Positions 57,473 through 64,000 of a DNA stretch of 64,000 nucleotides are shown here, piece after piece. The stretch is from Papaver somniferum (Eukaryota > Streptophyta > Magnoliopsida > Ranunculales > Papaveraceae), in contig NC_039358.1 in assembly GCF_003573695.1 (NCBI RefSeq), positions 193,912,418 through 193,976,417 of the forward strand, written 5' to 3'. The number at the start of each line of letters is the position of its first letter. Position 1 is the first letter of the stretch. The position numbers and the translations under genes were made by a program. The notes under the pieces are model-generated. The model had not been told where the DNA came from, did no database searches, and saw only the letters and a program-made list of their open reading frames with translations.

Positions 57473-60229
57473 ATTAGATGAAATTTTCCCTTCAAAATAT
57501 AAACTTTACGAGATTGAAAAATACCCTTAGTCCTATTGGTAGGATTGCCGAAGCCCTGCAAGTTAACGGCAGAAGACATCCTCTCAAAGAAGAGAGAATG
57601 ATTTCGCAAATCACCACCAGGACTATTATCATCATGCGAGGACCAGATTTACACAAATTCCTAAGTATGTACAGTACATAAAAACCTAGAAAATACCTAA
57701 GTTCAGTTCACAGGCCACCTAACTATTATCATGTTATATAGCATGTTAATAACAACACCAAAACATCATACATGCATCATTATGTTATATATCATTATGT
57801 TTAGGTTTGCCTAAGTCTGTACATAATACAAAAGTAATATACACATAATAAAGAAGTGGCATACACCACAAAAACATGTATACACTATGCACATATGAGG
57901 ACAAAAACTTTGGCACTCCAACCTCTCCACTGGAAGATGCTCACTCAAGCCAAACATAACACTCGCCTTCCTTTTCCTTTAGTTCGTTCTCTCCTTCCTT
58001 TTCCTTTAGTTCGTTCACCTGGCATTAAGAGGACGAGTAATGAGAAAAGTCCACTGGAATCTTATAATAAAAATAGTAATTAAAAATTGAAATTTGAACA
58101 AAAGGGGAAGAACATAATACAGCTCAAACGAAAAATATCATTCCTACATTGATTCACCAAACAATTATCCTCATGAAGAACCCACCCAACCCAAGCCATG
58201 AGATCAAGTGGAGTATGGTCATCCTCCACACAAAAGCTGAGGTACTAATACGTATCGACTAGCAATGCATAGATGTTTTAAAATCCTTCCACTATCTGGT
58301 TCATTTTAAATGCTCATCTAATTCTTAGGGGAAAGACTCTAATAACAATTACAGGCTCCCCATTCTAAATCCTATTCCTAGCAAGAACGAACAAAATTTT
58401 ACTGATGTTATTTAGGCTTTGTTCATAGGGGAATTATACTAATGTCCATTGGTTATGCATCAGTAGCTCAAACAACAAAGTGTTTCAAAATAAGTAGAAA
58501 CGCCGCCCTCCAAAAGCGAACGAACAACCAACGACTGTTTAAGAATTAGTGTAAACAGTTTTCTTGAGGATTGAATATCTATAATCGAAAAAAATAATGC
58601 AATAAATTAGCATATGCAAAATAAAAATATACCAGAAGACAGGTAACAATGGTGCAATGGAAGAGTGCATCATGATGTTTAATACTGGTTCACAATTTGA
58701 TTTATGCTTCTAAATACATGAACTTCTCTAAATATTTAAGAGAGTTCGCTCATTAAGATTCTAAGAAGCAACAAAGTATGACCATACAAAACCAAACAAA
58801 ATTAAAATACAGAAAAGGAATCAAAGAAAAAGAGGCTTCAGTATTGTTATATGGACTTTTTATAACATGTAGATCAAACAAAACTATTGATCAAAGTAAT
58901 CAACCTTACACACTTTAGTCCACTTCCTGAAGCCCCAGACCCTAAATCCTACATACAAGCTATATTAAAAGAAAGATAAGTCATCCTTAAATTCTCGCCT
59001 AGATTCTTATATCTCTTCTAATTCAACCTAACCATAAACGTAATCAACAAAAATGATGTTCCTGTTATGGAATTGATTGAATATTGTTCTTCTGAAAAAC
59101 TACCTAACCTACCGATTCATAATTCCCTAATTTGAAAATCTTTGTTTACCACTCACTATTATCATGTTATATATCATGTTAATAACAACATCCAAACATC
59201 ATACATGTTAATACCAGGACTATTATCATGTCATACAACATAAATCATACAAGAAAAGAGAATAGGCTCACTGAGAATTAATCAAGAATGTACCTTCTCA
59301 GACTTCCATACTTATACCTTCCTAAGCTCAACTCTGATCAGTTCTTTTCAGTTCTTCATGTTCTAACTCTGATCAGGAAGCAAATGAAATCATATTAGAA
59401 CCATTAAATCAATTCATATAAACATTATCAAATAGACATTCAACATCATACTAACTGAAAATAAAACCATTAAACTAGCACAAAGAATACATCAGGCCAA
59501 TGAAGAGCCACTAAGATAAAAAAAGCATTCATAAAAGAAACGTGAACACGCGCTTATATTTACAAGAGTCGAAAAATGAGTTCACGCAAGCTATATATTG
59601 GGTACAGATACATAAGAAAATGGATTTCTTAAGGAAATGAATATTAGTTGCTATAAATTACACTTAGTAGTTCAGTGTACAGGTTCAATCTTCAATTAAA
59701 TAAATGCCAAAATGAAACATAAGGCAGTAAAGTCAAAGCCAAGACTATTCAAAACTTAAATAAACGCCTTGCCCATGCCCACTTACTTCCATCTCCAATT
59801 CTATTGATTGTTGTATGGTCTACTAACCAAATCTAATCAATAACTTGTAATCTCTACAAAGATTAAGTGAACTATAATGGTAGATTGTGTTGACAAAACA
59901 AAACTTTTTATAATCAACTATTCAATAGATTACAGATTATGTCAACTGGTACAAGTGAAGTCTGCTAGTTGAGGAATGTTAAGCGGCCTTTACTTCTTTA
60001 GAAGAACCTACAGTTAATTCTATTTCTGAAATGACACACCTTTATTCAGTAGAAGTTGGAACCCAGCATCAACTTCTTCTTCCAAGAATCTCTCCACCTC
60101 CAGTTGTTCCTACTGAAATCGAAATCATGTCAAACTTCATAAACTTAGTAAAAAATCGAGACCCTATAGAAAATACCAAAAATCATCAGGTGAAATCGAA
60201 ACCCTAATCGAAAATAATATCTGAAAGAA
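57473..60229. other. CACTA 5' internal region upstream of TNP2
   Basis: No gene is supported in 2.7 kb of AT-rich DNA. It probably holds the first noncoding exon and a long intron of TNP2 (minus). A phrase of about 45 bp (TATTATCATGTTATATA.CATGTTAATAACAAC) occurs near 57726 and again near 59158. A 25-bp duplication (CCTTCCTTTTCCTTTAGTTC) lies at 57966-58016. Confidence 0.55.
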
Positions 60230-60470
60230 CAAATCGAAACCCAAATCGAGATTACTTAAGTCTTCTGCTTCAAATCGAAACCCTCAAACTGAAACCCTAG
60301 TGGATGAACTATCTTCTACAAGCATCTTCAAATCGAAACTTCAAATCGAAACCCTCAAACTGAAAACCTAACAGAAGAACTTTCTTCTACAATCAGCTTC
60401 AAATCCAAACTTCAAATCCAAATCCTCAAACTGAAACCCTAATAGAGAACCATCTTCTGCAGAGATGAGG
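60230..60470. repeat. Tandem repeat, about three units of 80-90 bp, at the 5' end of CACTA
   Basis: The units share CTTCAAATCGAAACCCTCAA, ACTGAAACCCTA and GAACTATCTTCTACA. On minus they read as repeated GGGTTTCAGTTTGAGGGTTT, probably in the 5' UTR of TNP2 just downstream of the promoter. Confidence 0.75.
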
Positions 60471-60639
60471 AAAGAGGAAAGAGAAGAAGCGGATAAGTCG
60501 AGAGAAAAATGAAGGGGATGAATGACCGAGTCATGTGTGACCAAGGGGACTAATGGCTGAACTCCTGTGTGACCAAGGAAGGAAATGAAGGTATGACCAC
60601 CCACGCACACAGATGGCACGCGCAGACCATATCCAATTA

Positions 60640-60800
60640 CGAATTCGTAACAGCTACAAGACAGTTACGAAATCTGACAAGATTTGTAACAGCTTGAGGC
60701 TGTTACAACCCGTTTGTAACAACATTTTCCTGTTACAAATTCGTAACTGCCAGTAAGCTGTTACGAATTTGAGTTACTAATCCAAGAAAATGGTGTAGTG
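60640..60800. repeat. Right terminal and subterminal repeats of the CACTA element
   Basis: The stretch carries several GTAACAG, CTGTTACGAAT and TTACGAAT words in both orientations and ends in the 14-bp TIR. It shares the motif vocabulary of the left end, as expected for transposase binding sites. The block is only about half as long as the left one. Confidence 0.85.
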
Positions 60801-60803
60801 AAA

Positions 60804-61145
60804 TCATCACCAGCCACAAGGACTACCATCGGTTAGTTAGAAATTTAAATTATAGGGTGTCTCACTGGGCAATTATTTCTATGATGAAGGATTACGAATA
60901 TCATGTGGATAACAAGATGGGGAGAAGGAGCATTGTATGTTCATGTATGAAGATGACGGCCTTGGGATTTCCGTGTCGTCACATGATTGCGAGGTATGAA
61001 CAAGGAATTCCATTTGATATCATTGATCCGTTTTGGAAGCAATTAACTTTCAAACCACCCCCAACCAAAGAACCACTCAAATCCTTTTTGGACACGGATA
61101 TTGGAAGAGAAATCATCGAGAAATTCGCAAAGAAGGATGGCTTGG
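60804..61145 (+). pseudogene. MULE-2 transposase, C-terminal SWIM-finger part
   Basis: This resumes the MULE-2 gene after the CACTA. The first 50 bp have stops, then the frame reads VSHWAIISMMKDYEYHV and SIVCSCMKMTALGFPCRHM, a CxC...CxH SWIM zinc finger typical of MULE/FAR1 proteins. It continues to KFAKKDG at the border where element D begins. The last codons of the open frame beyond 61145 are LTR sequence and not transposase. Deleting the CACTA and one AAA restores continuity of the DNA. Confidence 0.85.
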
Positions 61146-63356
61146 TGAAAAAGCGGGGGTACAACAACCTCACCTTTCGATTAGAAATTTGTATGGACTA
61201 ACTTCAATATGCTTTCAAGAGAATCAACTAGACTCAATCTTAATAAAGTATATCAAAGAGTTCTAATATCTCTATTTCACAATGTTATCAGCAAATCGAA
61301 CAGATAGAAATCCGTGAGCCTGATTATTATGTGAAATAACTTGAACGGTACCAAAGACCAATGTTCAAGTATCAATCAATGTAAATCAACAACCAAAGGT
61401 TGGATATTTTAATTGATTGATCTTAACACACAACCTGTGATATTTCAATTATATAACAAAATATAATGCAGAAAAGAAATAACACAGACACCAGAATTTT
61501 GTTAACGAGGAAACCGCAAATGCAGAAAAACCCCGGGACCTAGTCCAGATTGAACACATACTGTATTAAGCCTCTAACAGACACTAGCCTACTACAAACT
61601 AAATTCCCTGTGGACTGTAGTTGAACCCCAATCAATCTAACACTGATCCAAGGTACATTTGCGGTCCTTACGTCTCTGATCCCAACATGATACTACGCAC
61701 TTGATTCCTTAGATGATCTCACCCACAACTAAGAGTTGATACGACCCAAAGTCGAACACTTTAATAAACAAATCTGTATCACACAGAAAAGTCTATGATA
61801 ATAGATAAATCTGTCTCCCACAACTACAAGATGTTTGTGACTACTTTTATATCTTGCCTATCGAAGATACTAATCTTAAGCCAATCGTTACGATTGTACT
61901 CAACACGATAGAATCAACAAGATCAGATCATACAACTACAAGAAAGTAGTATCGGTATGGCTTCACAATCCCAATGAAGTCTTCAAGTCGTTAACCTACA
62001 GGGTCTCGATAAGTAACCTAAGGTTAAAGAAGAATCGACTCTAGCTAATACAACTAGTATCACACATGAGGTGTGGGGATTAGGTTTCCCAGTTTCCAGA
62101 GTTATCCCTTATATAGTCTTTCAAATCAGGGTCTGGAATCAATGTTAGCTTAGTAACAAAGCATTCAATATTCACCGTTAGATGAAAACCTGATTACATT
62201 CAAGCTAATATCTTTCAACCGTTGGATTTAAAACTTAGCTTGTTACACATAAATGAAATGCACGATTTTAGGTTTGTGTAACCGTACCCAAACATGTACA
62301 TTTTTTGGTTCAACAATAGTTAACCAAATGGTTAGCCATATGAGCACTTTCATATCAACCATATTCTTCTTCACCATAACTAGTTCAAATGACTCAAATG
62401 AACTAGTTAGAGAGTTGTTCAATTGTATAAATCTTATGGAAGTATACAAGACACAATTGAAGTAAAAACGATTTGATTCACTCGAATCGATTCATGAACT
62501 TTATAGCCACGGTTTGCAAACTTGCATTCCTTAGTTAATATAAATATAAGTTCACGAAAATCGTCTTTAGATATAACCAACTCAAGTTCGCAGACTTAGT
62601 TCGCGGATTTAAGTTCCCAGAAGGAGTTCACAAACTCCAGCAGATATTCTCAGGATGAGAACCTCCGCCAGTTCGTGGACTGGGTTCGCAGACTGAGTTC
62701 GCAGACTGAGTTCACAACTTTTTTTCCGGTTTTCCTGATCAACAAAGTACACATACTTTGGTTCAAGGAATAAGGACTTATACATATATGTGTTACCACA
62801 CAATGCTTATATCCAACAATGGTTATATAATCTAAGCTCTCATTTCAATCATTGAAACATTCTTAGAGGACGTTATATAGTTGTTATTCACAAACCATTT
62901 TTCGTCAAAGCAATTTTCAAAGTGATTGAAACATAACATGACTGTCGTCACTAGGTAAAGATGAACTTGGCCAAAGCGAAATCTTACCAATACATACTTC
63001 GAGAAATAGATAGGCGAGATAAACTCAGCTCGAAATAGCAAATGTGTATAATCAAAGTCTATATAGAAAAACGACTTTTGTCTCAAAATAGAAGATAGAA
63101 TAAATAGACTTTTGAGTGATAGATAAGTTCAAGTCTCCACATACCTTTTATTCGATGAAGTTCCACCAGTTCCTTGAGTAGTTTTTCGTCTTATATGATG
63201 ATTGCCATGGAGTTCTTGAGCTCAACTACACTTTCTATCCTAGTCGAGACTTAGCTATAGTAGACTAGAAATCAAGACTTATAGTTTGATCATTAACATT
63301 GACAAACATGTTTGAGATAGCAACGCATGCGAGTTCGACCGAGCAGTGCTCTAACA
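61146..63356 (-). repeat. 3' LTR of element D
   Basis: It aligns with 45072-47428 in reverse complement with many differences, so B and D are distinct lineages of one family. In place of the GTACGCGTAC block of B it has an iterated GTCTGCGAAC motif (plus-strand 62590-62720, GTTCGCAGAC). Confidence 0.85.
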
Positions 63357-64000
63357 ATCTCCCCCTTTGTCAATTTTAGTCACAAAACTATCAATACATA
63401 TGGAATTCAAAAATAAATGAATAAACTTTTGTAGCTCCTATTCCACATGCCTAATCTTCAACATTACTCGAAATCTTCGTCACTTCCAAGTACTCCAATG
63501 ATTCCAAAGGTTGTAAGTTCAGCATCATCGTTGTTGAAAATCCGTAGCTATAACAATGAGAAAACAAGAATTCTCAATCATTGTTATACAACATCAAATT
63601 TCAATTGTATCACAACTTCGACAACAATACTATGGTGATATGTATCACTCCCCTTTAGTCAATACTCCATCTCACATGGAAACCACTCTCCCTTACATGA
63701 TGATCCGGAAACCATATGTATTTGTAGTGTGAACTACATATTAATTCTCCCCATTTTTGTCAATAAAATTGGCAAAGGTACGAAAACAGGATCCTAATGA
63801 AATTTCCAAAAGAGACATTTCATGACCAAAAGAAAGCATATATCAACTTATTTAGATGTAATCATATAGCCGAAGCTAAATGCTTTCATCAAGGAGTTTA
63901 TAAAGATACAAGATAACCCCTATAATATTCCACAGCCGCACTCCCCACAAAGATTTGGCAATTAAGCACAAGTTCATTAAGAACTCTCCCCCCATAATAT
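61146..64000 (-). mobile_element. Element D: second copy of the B family, inverted, cut by the window edge
   Basis: On minus, the 3' LTR spans 63356-61146 (TGTTAGAGCACTGC... to GCTTTTTCA, 2211 bp). The interior upstream of it (63357-64000) matches the end of the interior of B, including the GGGGGAGATTG polypurine tract. The left flank is CTTGG (61141-61145), and the right one lies outside. It is inserted in MULE-2, on the opposite strand to B. Confidence 0.88.

Larger units (their letters stand above)
13755..60800 (-). mobile_element. CACTA (En/Spm) transposon, 47,046 bp with nested insertions
   Basis: Both ends read CACTACACCATTTT inwards (13755-13768, and 60787-60800 in reverse complement). 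The flanks are AAA (13752-13754) and AAA (60801-60803), the 3-bp target duplication expected for CACTA elements. The sequence outside joins into one MULE transposase gene. Inside are TNP2 and TNPA-like genes, both on minus, so the 5' end of the element is at 60800. Removing the nested elements E (16260-21493) and A (23741-54146), each with one 5-bp duplication, leaves about 11.4 kb. The genes are broken, so the copy is probably dead. Confidence 0.93.

Noticed and set aside
61146..61201. C-terminal extension of the MULE-2 transposase
   Set aside because: The sequence matches the end of the B/D LTR in reverse complement, so the open frame continues only by chance.

Overview
This is plant nuclear DNA. 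It has spliced plant-type genes, MULE/FAR1, CACTA, Ty3/gypsy and other LTR elements, a MITE and an AT-rich background, and it looks like a repeat-dense eudicot chromosome arm. I cannot fix the species. Only one complete host gene is visible: a two-exon secreted aspartic protease on the minus strand at 8.7-10.3 kb. Nearly everything from 11.5 kb to the right edge is transposon inside transposon.

Layout. 1-3.8 kb is AT-rich and intergenic, with a few exon-like minus-strand patches. 3.80-7.00 kb is a complete short MULE with about 47-bp terminal inverted repeats (TIRs), a truncated FAR1/MULE transposase on plus and a small gene head on minus. 7.0-8.7 kb is noncoding apart from a 37-bp exon-like piece of a 20S proteasome beta-2 gene. 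8.7-10.3 kb is the aspartic protease. 11.5-13.75 kb is the front of a second, decayed MULE transposase; its back end (zinc SWIM domain) reappears at 60.80-61.15 kb.

The two halves of that MULE are separated by one CACTA (En/Spm) transposon, 13755-60800 (47,046 bp). It has CACTA termini and an AAA target-site duplication (TSD). Its two genes, TNP2 and a TNPA-like protein, lie on minus and each has been split by an LTR retrotransposon. A Ty3/gypsy element (E, 16260-21493, TSD GTCTC) splits the TNPA-like gene. A gag-bearing non-autonomous element (A, 23741-54146, TSD CCAGT) splits TNP2. A itself holds a MITE (TSD TAA) and element B (25119-47428, TSD TACAC). The 5' LTR of B holds element C (26874-38355, TSD GAGAC) and an unclassified insertion of about 2.4 kb. 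Removing E and A leaves a CACTA of about 11.4 kb, an ordinary autonomous size. The chain MULE > CACTA > A > B > C is five levels deep, and the four insertions in it have target-site duplications at their outer ends. A second copy of the B family (D) enters from the right edge in the opposite orientation and truncates the MULE again at 61146.

How the parts relate. None of A, B or C shows reverse transcriptase or integrase, so all three must have moved with enzymes supplied in trans. A also carries an antisense multi-segment gene of the plant-mobile-domain (PMD) type between its gag and its 3' LTR, and a 48-bp minisatellite. E has gag, protease, RT, RNase H and integrase, but stops and frameshifts break it. 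The CACTA genes are also broken by point mutations, several of them changes to TGA. The region therefore looks like a silenced heterochromatic block next to one live gene.
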